The notes: generated by a model not told the origin, from the sequence alone. A stretch of 35,610 nucleotides of DNA from Bacillota bacterium (GCA_023397655.1 JAEWTW010000042.1:1-35610), one strand, 5' to 3'; positions 6,209 through 13,982 are shown, numbered from the stretch's first letter. A program made the numbers and translations.

Positions 6209-7609
6209 TTATTCCTTTTCCGGCTCCCCAAGCGCGGACTCGACAGCCTTATCTTCCTTCGCTTTTCCCAGATAATCCGGCAGCTGCATGCCTGCCATGT
6301 TGAACAGGTCGTTCATCGGCGGTATGCTCTTCATCAGACCGGAGAGGAAGTTGGATGTGGACGAAGCACCCTTGCCGTCGCCGCTGTCCCAAACGGTCAC
6401 CTTGTCGATCTTCAGGTTCTTGATGGCCTCCACCTGTATCTTAACGATGTCCTCCATCTTGTCGGCGATCATCATGCGCACGGCTGCATCAGAATCGCCG
6501 TTTGAAGCGTCAATAATCTGCCTGAAGCCTTCCGCCTGCTTGACCAGTATCTCGTTGATACCGCGGGCCTGTGCTTCCATCTTGGCGAATATCGCGTCCG
6601 CTTCGCCCTTGGCCATGCGGCGGTATTTTTCCGCTTCCGCTTCCGCGTCGATCTCTATCCGGCGCTTATCGATCTCCGCCTTCACGATGATATCCGCTTC
6701 CTTGGATGCCTGCTCGCGGCTGGCGCGCTGCTTTTCAGCCGCTTCTTCCGCAGCATAAGCTTCCTCCAGCGCTTTGGCGGTCTGCACCTTCTCCGCGGCG
6801 GTTGCGCGGCGCAGCGCCTCTGCTTCCCGTTCGCGGCGCAGCGCGTCAGAATTGGCGATGGTGATCTTGGCCGTGTTTTCGCCCTCGATGGCCTGCGAAT
6901 TGGCCTCGGCCACACTGACACGCTGATCCTTCTGTGCCAGCGCCTCGCCGATCGCACCGTCCCTGTCCTTCTCCGCGACGCTCTTACGCGCGTCGTTGAT
7001 GGCCTTGGCGGCCGCTTCCTTACCCAGCGCTTCGATATAGCCCGATTCGTCGTTGATGTCCGTGACGTTCACGTTGATGAGCCGAAGACCGATCTTCTTG
7101 AGTTCGGACTCCACGTTGCTGGACACCGCTTCGAGGAACAGGTCACGGTCAGTGTTGATCTCCTCGATGTCCATTGTGGCCACCACCAGACGCAGCTGTC
7201 CGAATATGATGTCCTTGGCGAGCTCCTCGATCTCCTTCAAGCCCAGACCCAGCAGCCGCTCCGCCGCGTTCTGCATGATGCCCGCCTCGGTGGAAATACC
7301 CACCGTAAAGCGGGACGGCACGTCGATACGGATATTCTGTTTGGAAAGCGCATTGGTCAGGTCCACCGTAATGGACATCGGTGTCAGGCTTAAGAATGAA
7401 TAATCCTGAAACAGCGGCCATATGAACGCCGCGCCGCCATGGACGCATTTCGCGCTTCTCTGCCCGCCGTCTGAACCGCGGCCCACCTTACCGAAGACCA
7501 CCAATATCCTGTCGGAGGGGCATTTCTTGTAACGCGCCAATATGGCGATGAATGTGGTGAACAGCAGCACCACGGCCACGATGATGATAATAATTCCGCC
7601 AACTCCCAT
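6209..7609 (-). CDS. floT: Flotillin-family (SPFH/Band 7) membrane scaffold protein
   Basis: Flotillins organise membrane microdomains and influence fluidity and signalling complexes. The 466-residue protein has one N-terminal hydrophobic segment (about residues 4-25), an SPFH domain (about 30-190), then a long Ala/Glu/Lys-rich coiled coil (about 195-350), and a C-terminal assembly region. It closely follows the NfeD gene (13 bp gap), the same arrangement as yuaF-yuaG(floT) of Bacillus subtilis. AAAGGAG upstream supports the ATG at 7609. FloA is the other bacterial flotillin; the NfeD partner with an OB domain favours the FloT type. Confidence 0.92.
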   Translation of the reverse strand: MGVGGIIIIIVAVVLLFTTFIAILARYKKCPSDRILVVFGKVGRGSDGGQRSAKCVHGGAAFIWPLFQDYSFLSLTPMSITVDLTNALSKQNIRIDVPSRFTVGISTEAGIMQNAAERLLGLGLKEIEELAKDIIFGQLRLVVATMDIEEINTDRDLFLEAVSSNVESELKKIGLRLINVNVTDINDESGYIEALGKEAAAKAINDARKSVAEKDRDGAIGEALAQKDQRVSVAEANSQAIEGENTAKITIANSDALRREREAEALRRATAAEKVQTAKALEEAYAAEEAAEKQRASREQASKEADIIVKAEIDKRRIEIDAEAEAEKYRRMAKGEADAIFAKMEAQARGINEILVKQAEGFRQIIDASNGDSDAAVRMMIADKMEDIVKIQVEAIKNLKIDKVTVWDSGDGKGASSTSNFLSGLMKSIPPMNDLFNMAGMQLPDYLGKAKEDKAVESALGEPEKE

Positions 7610-7622
7610 AGCTTTGTCTCCT

Positions 7623-8258
7623 TTACTTTTTGACGATCAGTGTATTTCCTATGCTGCCGATGACTTCAACGGTTTCACCGGTTTTCAGCTTCGTCTCCTC
7701 ATCCGTAATGGCTTCGGCTTCCACCAGCCTTTCCTGTATCAAAACCATCACCTTGCCGCGGCCCTCACGCTTCGCCGGAACGGGGATGTATACCTGCGCC
7801 GCTTTGCCGACGGCGTTGGAAAACCGGATATTGCCGCTATCCTGCAGCCGCCGCGCCGCGAAAAACATCAGCCCGATAGCCAGCATGGCCACAAGACCCG
7901 ACGCCACCGATATCAACACCGAAAGTGCCGCCGGCAGAGCCGAATCGCCCAGCACGAAGCCCACCCAGCCAAATATGCAGAAGAACGCCACTGTGCCCCG
8001 GATCGTGAAAAAGCGGAAGCCTGCCGCAGCCGCATTAACGTCGTCCATGTGGCCGTCGGCATGTCCGTCCACGTGCCCGTCGATGCCGCCATCCATGTCC
8101 GCATCCGCATCGCCGTCCGAATCCGTATCGCCGTCTGCATGCCCGCCCAGCCCGATAAACGTCAGTATCGTCTGTATGACGAGCACAATGGTAAACGGGA
8201 TCGCCGCACACAGGTATATCTGTTGCATCAGATTCAGTGTATTCCACCACTCAGCCAT
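7623..8258 (-). CDS. NfeD-like membrane protein with Asp/His-rich loop
   Basis: Partner of flotillin (YuaF/NfeD1b type), 211 residues. There is an N-terminal membrane helix (about 14-36), an extraordinary Asp/His/Gly-rich stretch (about 38-72, with GDTDSDGDADADMDG followed by GHVDGHADGHMDD), a membrane region (about 85-132), and a C-terminal OB-fold NfeD domain ending TVEVIGSIGNTLIVKK. The D-x-D-x-D repeats and GH pairs could bind calcium or transition metals; similar charged loops occur in relatives, but the function is unproven. GGGGTG lies upstream of the ATG. First gene of the operon with flotillin. The 190 bp upstream hold no other gene I can support. Confidence 0.85.
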   Translation of the reverse strand: MAEWWNTLNLMQQIYLCAAIPFTIVLVIQTILTFIGLGGHADGDTDSDGDADADMDGGIDGHVDGHADGHMDDVNAAAAGFRFFTIRGTVAFFCIFGWVGFVLGDSALPAALSVLISVASGLVAMLAIGLMFFAARRLQDSGNIRFSNAVGKAAQVYIPVPAKREGRGKVMVLIQERLVEAEAITDEETKLKTGETVEVIGSIGNTLIVKK

Positions 8259-8403
8259 GCCGTCACCCCTTTGTTTACAATTAATAACACAATATTCGAT
8301 AAACCATTAGGAAAATCCTTGTAAAGAGAACAATAAATAAATCGCCGTTTCCATATAATACAATGCTGCATCTCCTGCCGCATCAGTGCTGCGGATGAAC
8401 CGT

Positions 8404-8435
8404 CAAAAAAAGGATACGAAGCAGCTCGTATCCTT
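8404..8435 (-). terminator. Strong intrinsic terminator after RluA-like gene
   Basis: On the minus strand AAGGATACGA and TCGTATCCTT (10 bp, perfect) enclose a 6-nt loop and are followed by seven T residues. It lies 15 bp past the stop of the RluA-like gene. Confidence 0.92.
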
Positions 8436-8450
8436 CCATATATGTATAGC

Positions 8451-9374
8451 TTACAGCTCCAGCAATCCCTCATCATAAACGCATTTGGGAAAGCTGTACT
8501 CCTCCGACTCAATCGACAGCCCGTTGATATAGGTGTAACTGTGCGCCGTACCCACCTCAAAAACCACCTTTTGCAGCCAAAGCGAGATATGCTCAGCGCC
8601 CGCTTTTTTGTTATACCGCTTGTTGCCGTACAAATCGTCACCCAGCACCGGCAGGCCCGCATAAGCCAGATGCGCCCGCACCTGATGCAGGCCGTTGGTA
8701 ATGGGGCGCACGCGCAGCAGCGACAGCGACTCTCCCATGGCCAGCCGTTGATACCGCGTCACGATGGGCTTGGCCTCCTTGCGAAATTTGGGCAGTATGC
8801 GGGCACTCCGGTTCGACTTATCACGCATGTGATAATCCAGCAGCTCCGCCTTGTCCTCCGCCTGTCCCACAACGGGACAGATAAAATATCGCGCGATCCG
8901 GCGCTGTGCCAGCGCTTCCACCAGGAACAGATAGGCATCCTCATGCTTAGCCATCAGCAGAAGGCCGCTCACGTATTCCTCCAGCGGATAAATGAGGTAC
9001 GGCACCATCAGCGCATCCAGGCTGTATTCACCGCGGCTTTTCATGTGCGCTTCCACCATATCCACCGCATTGGGCTCACCGGTCTCAGACAACGACGGCA
9101 GCCCGGCCGGCTTGTCGACAAAAACAAAATTTTCGTCCTGATAAACGATCCGCGGCGTCAGATCCACACCCACCACATCGGGCGGTGCAAAAATGCACAC
9201 GGCATCTCCCTCGCTGACAACATCATTGCCGAAGGCCTGCTGACCGTTCAGCGTGATGATGCCCTTTTTGAACGCAACGCTCAGCACTTTCTCCGGAAAC
9301 TGAGGAAACGCTTCCGTCAAGACATCATAAAGCTCGGCTCCCTGCCGTGCTTTTTCAACTGCCAGTTCAACCAT
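8451..9374 (-). CDS. RluA-family pseudouridine synthase homologue with degenerate active site
   Basis: A 307-residue RluA-like protein with an N-terminal S4-like region (about residues 12-62), then the catalytic-domain fold starting IVYQDENFVFVDKPAGLPS and the late conserved block NGLHQVRAHLAYAGLPVLGDDLYG. The catalytic motif HRLDxxTSG reads YPLEEYVSG (codons about 8966-8990): His and Arg are lost and the essential Asp is Glu. By what is known of the family it should not make pseudouridine normally; it may bind RNA only. The ATG at 9374 is preferred over a GTG at 9383, because GGGG sits eight bases before the ATG. It has its own promoter and terminator, so the gene is kept intact. Confidence 0.85.
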   Translation of the reverse strand: MVELAVEKARQGAELYDVLTEAFPQFPEKVLSVAFKKGIITLNGQQAFGNDVVSEGDAVCIFAPPDVVGVDLTPRIVYQDENFVFVDKPAGLPSLSETGEPNAVDMVEAHMKSRGEYSLDALMVPYLIYPLEEYVSGLLLMAKHEDAYLFLVEALAQRRIARYFICPVVGQAEDKAELLDYHMRDKSNRSARILPKFRKEAKPIVTRYQRLAMGESLSLLRVRPITNGLHQVRAHLAYAGLPVLGDDLYGNKRYNKKAGAEHISLWLQKVVFEVGTAHSYTYINGLSIESEEYSFPKCVYDEGLLEL

Positions 9375-9407
9375 GCCACACACCCCAATTTTATATGAAA
9401 CAAAAAA

Positions 9408-9436
9408 ATACTATAACAGCCCTCCGGTAATGTCAA
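9408..9436 (-). promoter_or_regulatory. Sigma-A promoter of RluA-like gene
   Basis: On the minus strand a perfect TTGACA (9431-9436) and TAGTAT (9408-9413) are separated by 17 bp, 34 bp upstream of the chosen ATG. Confidence 0.75.
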
Positions 9437-9492
9437 GGTTTACGCCCAAGGTCTCTTGGCGACTACGGAATGCAATTTTACCCAGTAACGCA

Positions 9493-9522
9493 AGCGCACC
9501 CGGCTTTTACACCGGGTGCGCT
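9493..9522 (-). terminator. Hairpin downstream of glnK
   Basis: AGCGCACCCGG and CCGGGTGCGCT form a perfect 11-bp stem with an 8-nt loop, 31 bp past the glnK stop. There is no clear U-tract on the minus strand, so it may be a weak terminator or an mRNA 3'-end stabiliser for the amt-glnK operon. Confidence 0.55.
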
Positions 9523-9553
9523 GATTTTACATATCGTTTATTACGGACCGGGA

Positions 9554-9895
9554 TCAGAGAGCGTCCTCACCCTCTTCGCCCGTTCTGATGCGAATGACCT
9601 CCTGCACGTCGTACACAAATATCTTGCCGTCTCCCGGATCGCCCTTGCCCGCGCTCTCAATGATCGCTTTCTTGATGATATCCACTTCACCGTCCTTAAC
9701 GACCATATCCATCATCACTTTTGGCAGCAGGTCAAGATGGAATTTCTCTCCGCGCCACACCTGAACAACACCCTTTTGCTTGCCGTGACCCATTACCTCG
9801 CTGATCGTCACACCGCGGTAGCAGCCCGCCTTCTCCAGAGAGGCACGCACATTTTCTAGCATCTCAGGTCTGATTATCGCTTTAACGTGTTTCAC
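9554..9895 (-). CDS. glnK: P-II nitrogen regulatory protein (GlnK type)
   Basis: Trimeric P-II signal protein that senses ATP/ADP and 2-oxoglutarate and plugs the ammonium channel through its T-loop. The 113-residue product starts at a GTG at 9895, eight bases after AGGAGG; the GTG at 9904 overlaps that site. MKHVKAIIRP and the C-terminal GDGKIFVYDVQEVIRIRTGEEG block are typical. The T-loop reads GHGKQKG then WRGEKFHLDLLPK, with Phe52 where uridylylated proteins have Tyr51, so regulation by uridylylation is not expected. It lies 30 bp downstream of amt, the usual amtB-glnK pairing in reversed order. Confidence 0.93.
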   Translation of the reverse strand: MKHVKAIIRPEMLENVRASLEKAGCYRGVTISEVMGHGKQKGVVQVWRGEKFHLDLLPKVMMDMVVKDGEVDIIKKAIIESAGKGDPGDGKIFVYDVQEVIRIRTGEEGEDAL

Positions 9896-9925
9896 AAAAG
9901 ACACCTCCTTCTAATTTCGATTATA

Positions 9926-11278
9926 TCACTTGTCATCCTTTTCTACACGCACCGGCATATCCGATATCATGGAAGGCCTGCGGATAACGAATTCCGGATA
10001 GGCCTGGTTGCCGTGCTCACCGATATCGAGACCCTCGATCTCTTCTTTGAGGGACACGCGGATGCCCATCGTCACCTTGATGAGCAGCCAGACAATCAGT
10101 GCGCCGCCAAACACAAAGCCCGCCACCGAAACGGCGCCCAGCGCCTGCACACCCAGCAGATCCCAGCCGCCGCCAAAGAACAGGCCGCCGGGGCTGTCGA
10201 GACCGGCGATGTTTTTAATGACGCTGCTCTCGCCGAACAGGCCCACGAAAAGGGTACCCAGAACGCCGCAGACAAGGTGAACCGAGGTCGCGCCCACCGG
10301 ATCGTCTATCTTCGCCCTGTCAAAGAACCTGACAGCCACAACCACGATCACACCGGCAATCGCGCCGATAATCAGGGCGCTCGTCACGCTGACGAAAGCA
10401 CAGGGCGCCGTGATGGCGACCAGTCCAGCCAGACAGCCGTTGATCGTCATGCCAAGGTCCGGCTTGCCCATGATGATCCAGGATGCGGCGGTGGATGTCA
10501 GCACAGCCGCGATGGCCGAGGTGTTTGTCGTCATGAGTATGTGAGAGATGGAGTTCGGATTGGCTGCCATTGTGGAGCCGGGGTTGAATCCAAACCAGCC
10601 GATCCAAAGCACGAACAGACCGATCGTCGCGATAGGCATGTTGTGGCCGGGGATAGGATGTATCTTACCGTCCGCGCCGTATTTACCGAAGCGCGGCCCC
10701 AGCACGAGTATACCGGCCAAAGCCGCCCAGCCGCCCACTGAGTGCACCACCGTCGAGCCGGCGAAATCGAGGAAGCCTTTGCCGGCCAGCCAGCCGCCGC
10801 CCCAGATCCAGTGCCCCACGATGGGGTAGACGACCATGGTCAGAATCAGCGAAAATACGATAAATGAAATATACTTGATGCGTTCTGCAACCGCACCGGA
10901 CACGATGGTCGCCGCTGTACCGCAGAACACCAGCTGGAAGAAGAACTTCGCCCACAGCGGAACTCCCGTCCATGAGATCGCGCTGTATACACCCTGGTAA
11001 GCGTCTCCCATCGCCGGCGAGTTGTCTGCACCGCTCGCCATAAACAGGCCGCTCGTTCCAACAAAGCCGTTGCCGTCGCCAAACATCAGACCCCAGCCCA
11101 GCACAAGGAACCCGAGCGATGATATGGCGAATACGATGAAGTTCTTGGAAAGTATGTTGACTGTATTTTTTACCCGGGCGAAACCGCTTTCCACCATTCC
11201 AAAGCCCAGATTCATGAAGAAAACCAACATACCTGCCAGCAGCACCCACAAGGTATCCATCACAAACTGCGTATCCAT
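9926..11278 (-). CDS. amt: Ammonium transporter (Amt/AmtB)
   Basis: Trimeric ammonium channel of the cytoplasmic membrane, 450 residues with eleven predicted membrane helices and no cleaved signal sequence. The conserved pore histidines are present (His179 in DFAGSTVVHSVGG and His334 in GATSVHLVCG), as are the family block FMNLGFGMVESGFARVKN and the C-terminal cytoplasmic tail that contacts P-II (SLKEEIEGLDIGEHG). AGGAGGG precedes the ATG. It is co-transcribed with glnK. Upstream is a 200-nt leader containing a strong terminator hairpin, so expression is probably controlled by transcription attenuation, presumably by nitrogen status. Confidence 0.96.
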   Translation of the reverse strand: MDTQFVMDTLWVLLAGMLVFFMNLGFGMVESGFARVKNTVNILSKNFIVFAISSLGFLVLGWGLMFGDGNGFVGTSGLFMASGADNSPAMGDAYQGVYSAISWTGVPLWAKFFFQLVFCGTAATIVSGAVAERIKYISFIVFSLILTMVVYPIVGHWIWGGGWLAGKGFLDFAGSTVVHSVGGWAALAGILVLGPRFGKYGADGKIHPIPGHNMPIATIGLFVLWIGWFGFNPGSTMAANPNSISHILMTTNTSAIAAVLTSTAASWIIMGKPDLGMTINGCLAGLVAITAPCAFVSVTSALIIGAIAGVIVVVAVRFFDRAKIDDPVGATSVHLVCGVLGTLFVGLFGESSVIKNIAGLDSPGGLFFGGGWDLLGVQALGAVSVAGFVFGGALIVWLLIKVTMGIRVSLKEEIEGLDIGEHGNQAYPEFVIRRPSMISDMPVRVEKDDK

Positions 11279-11482
11279 ATAACCCTCCTGATAATTAAAT
11301 TATATAAAAAAATAAGGCACAAAAACGAATATTGGTTCGTCTTCGAGCCTTATATATCATCTCTTACACGCTTGCTGTTCAGGGTTTTTCCAGCCCCGGC
11401 ACTTAAGATGCCGGTAAGCTTTTTCACTACGCTGAGAAAAAGCAAACCAGAAAACTGCGCAACAAAACTTAACTCTCTACCT
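11279..11482 (-). promoter_or_regulatory. Structured 5' leader (attenuator) of amt
   Basis: From the predicted start near 11482 the minus-strand RNA can form several elements. One is an outer helix, GUUUGCU/AGCAAGC (11447-11441 with 11376-11370). A second is a GCUUUUUC/GAAAAAGC hairpin (11443-11436 with 11425-11418), whose loop can tighten to the hexaloop AGCGUA. A third is CCGGCA/UGCCGG (11414-11409 with 11401-11396). They precede an intrinsic terminator just before the Shine-Dalgarno. The architecture is that of a riboswitch or an antiterminator-protein (for example ANTAR) target. It matches no class I recognise. Confidence 0.6.
11305..11353 (-). terminator. Intrinsic terminator inside the amt leader
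   Basis: On the minus strand ATAAGGC (11353-11347) pairs with GCCTTAT (11318-11312). The intervening arms also pair, including ACGAA/TTCGT, to give a long nearly continuous stem followed by a T-run (11312-11306). It ends about 30 bp before the amt ATG, so read-through is needed for expression. Confidence 0.85.
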
Positions 11483-11488
11483 GCGAAC

Positions 11489-11516
11489 AGTATAGCATGT
11501 ATTGCTCAAAATGCAA
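11489..11516 (-). promoter_or_regulatory. Promoter of amt-glnK
   Basis: Minus-strand TTGCAT (11516-11511), 16-bp spacer, TATACT (11494-11489), with an extended TGC just before the -10 box. This predicts transcription start near 11482. Confidence 0.6.
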
Positions 11517-11611
11517 TATTGGATTCTGAAAAATTCATTTTGGCTCAACCAAATTAATTTTGCAAACTCTTCATAGGTATCAGACGGATAATAATTCTTA
11601 TCTTCATGGTC

Positions 11612-11640
11612 TTGCATCTGAAGGGTTTTTTTGATATATT
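11612..11640 (+). promoter_or_regulatory. Promoter of glyQS T-box transcript
   Basis: TTGCAT (11612-11617) and TATATT (11635-11640) with a 17-bp spacer, placed just before T-box stem I. The ~95 bp between this and the divergent amt promoter hold nothing else I can support. Confidence 0.65.
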
Positions 11641-11649
11641 GAAAAAAAA

Positions 11650-11857
11650 TATCGTTCCGGTTTAAAGAGCATGGCCTTAACAACGCCGGCAAAGCGATGC
11701 GGGAAGGGTGAAAGCCCGCAGCGGCTACAGGGACATGGGCGCTTTTATGACATGACCGGAAACCAGAGCGGGCATACTGTTGCGGTGTGCCAACGAGGGT
11801 GGAACCGCGGAAAGACGTCACTTTTCGTCCCTTATCAGGACTTGAAGTGATTTTTTA
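11650..11857 (+). promoter_or_regulatory. T-box riboswitch (glycine) with terminator
   Basis: The conserved T-box AGGGTGGAACCGCG lies at 11796-11809. Stem I is closed by TTCCGGT (11655-11661) with ACCGGAA (11755-11761). The 5' side carries the AAAGAG element and the 3' side a GGC triplet at 11738-11740, where a glycine specifier is expected (position not proven). The terminator pairs TCACTT (11818-11823) with AAGTGA (11845-11850), with GTCC/GGAC inside, followed by a T-run at 11851-11856. Uncharged tRNA-Gly would stabilise the antiterminator and allow glycyl-tRNA synthetase expression. Confidence 0.95.
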
Positions 11858-11883
11858 TTTTACTGAAATCGAGTGGAGGGAAT

Positions 11884-13272
11884 ATGAAAAAGGATAAGCA
11901 GACGATGGAGCGCATCGTGGCGCTATGCAAAAACCGGGGCTTTGTGTATCCCGGCTCGGATATCTATGGCGGCCTCGCCAACACGTGGGACTACGGCCCG
12001 CTGGGCGTGGAGTTCAAGAACAACGTGAAGCAGGCTTGGTGGAAGAAGTTCATCAAGGAATGCCCGTACAACGTCGGTTTGGACGCGGCCATACTGATGA
12101 ACCCGCAGGCTTGGGTGGCCTCCGGCCATGTGGGCGGCTTCTCCGACCCGCTGATGGACTGCAAGGAGTGCAAGGCCCGCTGGCGCGCCGATCAGCTGAT
12201 TGAAGACTATATCGCAAAAAAAGGCCTCGATGTGGCCGTCGCAAGCATGGAATCCGCCGATATGGAGGCGTTCATCGATGAGAAGGGCATCAACTGCCCT
12301 GCGTGCGGCAACCACAACTTCACCAACATACGAAAGTTCAACCTGATGTTCAAGACGTTCCAGGGCGTGACGGAAGATTCAGCCAGCACCGTTTACCTGC
12401 GTCCCGAAACAGCCCAGGGCATATTCGTCAACTTCAAGAACGTGCAGCGCACCACGCGCAAGCGTTTGCCGTTCGGCATCGGGCAGGTGGGCAAGTCGTT
12501 CCGCAACGAGATCACTCCGGGCAATTTCACGTTCCGCACGCGCGAGTTCGAGCAGATGGAGCTGGAGTTCTTCTGCGCACCCGCCGAAGAGATGCAGTGG
12601 TTCAACTACTGGAAGGACTACTGTTACAACTGGCTGCTGGCACTGGGCATGACCAAGGAAAACATCAAGCTGCGCGACCACGACGCCGAGGAGCTGTCGC
12701 ACTACTCCAATGCCACCACCGACATCGAGTTCCTGTTCCCGTTTGGCTGGGGCGAGCTGTGGGGCATCGCGGACCGCACAGACTTCGACTTAAAGCAGCA
12801 CCAGATCACGTCCGGTCAGAGTCTGGAATACGTCGATCCGGTCACCAACGAGAAGTTCCTGCCGTATTGCATCGAGCCGTCGCTGGGCGCCGACCGCGTG
12901 GCGCTTGCATTCCTGTGCGACGCTTACGACGAAGAGAAGCTGGAGAACGATACGCGCGTTGTACTGCATCTCTCCCCCGTGCTCGCGCCCTTCAAAGCCG
13001 CCATACTCCCGTTGCAAAAGCAGCTTAACGACAAGGCGCAGGAGGTATACGACATGCTGCTGAAGGACCACATGGTGGACTTCGACACCACAGGCAGCAT
13101 CGGCAAGCGTTACCGCCGTCAGGACGAGATCGGCACGCCGGTCTGCATCACCGTGGACTTCGATACGCTGGAGACGGGCACCGTCACCGTGCGCGACCGC
13201 GACACCATGCAGCAGACGCGCATGGAGATCGGACAATTGGGCGCTTACATTGCAGATATGGTGAAGTTCTAA
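11884..13272 (+). CDS. glyQS: Glycyl-tRNA synthetase, dimeric (alpha2) type
   Basis: Class II aminoacyl-tRNA synthetase that charges tRNA-Gly in the cytoplasm. At 462 residues it is the single-chain alpha2 form rather than the separate GlyQ and GlyS chains of many bacteria. Visible family blocks include GFVYPGSDIYGGLANTWDYGPLG, the zinc-type cysteines in CKECKARW and CPACGNHN, LRPETAQGIFVNFKNVQ, FRNEITPGNFTFRTREFEQMELEFF (motif 2; read in parts), and the motif 3 block YCIEPSLGADRVALAFL. An anticodon-binding domain forms the C-terminal ~110 residues. GGAGGG upstream supports the ATG. Regulated by the T-box directly upstream. Confidence 0.97.
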   Translation: MKKDKQTMERIVALCKNRGFVYPGSDIYGGLANTWDYGPLGVEFKNNVKQAWWKKFIKECPYNVGLDAAILMNPQAWVASGHVGGFSDPLMDCKECKARWRADQLIEDYIAKKGLDVAVASMESADMEAFIDEKGINCPACGNHNFTNIRKFNLMFKTFQGVTEDSASTVYLRPETAQGIFVNFKNVQRTTRKRLPFGIGQVGKSFRNEITPGNFTFRTREFEQMELEFFCAPAEEMQWFNYWKDYCYNWLLALGMTKENIKLRDHDAEELSHYSNATTDIEFLFPFGWGELWGIADRTDFDLKQHQITSGQSLEYVDPVTNEKFLPYCIEPSLGADRVALAFLCDAYDEEKLENDTRVVLHLSPVLAPFKAAILPLQKQLNDKAQEVYDMLLKDHMVDFDTTGSIGKRYRRQDEIGTPVCITVDFDTLETGTVTVRDRDTMQQTRMEIGQLGAYIADMVKF

Positions 13273-13295
13273 TAATTAAGATATTACACAGGACG

Positions 13296-13331
13296 TACCG
13301 GATGGGTTGTAATCTCATCCGGTATTTTTTT
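13296..13331 (+). terminator. Intrinsic terminator after glyQS
   Basis: TACCGGATG (13296-13304) pairs with CATCCGGTA (13316-13324), followed by seven T residues, 24 bp after the stop codon. Confidence 0.93.
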
Positions 13332-13343
13332 ATCTCTTATAGG

Positions 13344-13372
13344 TTGCCGCCGCTTGACTCAAAAGATATAAT
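13344..13372 (+). promoter_or_regulatory. Promoter of ndk
   Basis: TTGCCG (13344-13349), 17-bp spacer, perfect TATAAT (13367-13372). The ~70-nt leader can fold as TTGAAA/TTTCAA (13404-13409 with 13437-13442) around CCCTG/CAGGG, leaving the Shine-Dalgarno GGAG free. Confidence 0.65.
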
Positions 13373-13452
13373 AGTGCTTGTTGATACCTTAATCTGGCTA
13401 TACTTGAAAACATATCTCCCTGTTACAGGGCATCAATTTCAAGGAGTACGCT

Positions 13453-13857
13453 ATGGATACCGAAAGAACGTTTATCATGCTGAAGCCCGACTGCATCCAG
13501 AGAGGGCTGGTGGGCGAGGTACTCTCCCGCATCGAGCGAAAAGGATACAGGATATCCGACGCCAAAATGCTGCGCCTGTCCAAGGAGATACTGGACGAGC
13601 ACTATGCCCACATGGTGAGCCGTCCGTATTACCCGCTGATCGTGGAATACATGACGTCCGGGCCGGTGCTGGCACTGATCGTGGAAGGTATGAACGTCGT
13701 GATGGGCACGCGGCAGCTCATGGGTGCGACTGAATTTGAGGACCGCGTCGCCGGAACGATACGTGGCGACCTGACGTACTGCGTCCGGTTCAACCTCATC
13801 CACGGCTCCGACTCACCCGAGAACGCGGAGATCGAAATCAAACGGTTTTTCGGCTAG
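13453..13857 (+). CDS. ndk: Nucleoside diphosphate kinase
   Basis: Transfers the gamma-phosphate of ATP to nucleoside diphosphates through a phosphohistidine, balancing NTP and dNTP pools. The 134-residue product has the N-terminal TFIMLKPDCIQRGLVG block, RPYYPLIVEYMTSGPV, GTIRGDL and the active-site motif NLIHGSDSPENAEIEIKRFF with His117. Length is slightly short of the usual ~140-150 residues but no core element is missing. GGAG lies seven bases before the ATG. It is monocistronic, with its own promoter. Confidence 0.97.
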   Translation: MDTERTFIMLKPDCIQRGLVGEVLSRIERKGYRISDAKMLRLSKEILDEHYAHMVSRPYYPLIVEYMTSGPVLALIVEGMNVVMGTRQLMGATEFEDRVAGTIRGDLTYCVRFNLIHGSDSPENAEIEIKRFFG

Positions 13858-13940
13858 GCATTGCAGAATTAAAGCGCACTTTTAGTATTTATTGTTTTTC
13901 AATATATTTTTATTGATTAGAGGTATTTTTACATCGTTCA

Positions 13941-13982
13941 TAGAATATCCTATTAATAAGTGGTCAGTGAAAGGATATTCTA
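13941..13982 (+). promoter_or_regulatory. Perfect hairpin burying the Shine-Dalgarno of the flavoprotein gene
   Basis: TAGAATATCC (13941-13950) is exactly complementary to GGATATTCTA (13973-13982), with a 22-nt loop. The 3' arm contains part of the AAAGGA Shine-Dalgarno (13970-13975) and the A of the ATG at 13982. If formed in mRNA it would block initiation; as DNA it could instead be an operator. Confidence 0.6.

Noticed and set aside
11477..11821. Minus-strand reading frame of 114 codons upstream of glyQS.
   Set aside because: It lies across the T-box riboswitch and the amt promoter, so it is open by chance.
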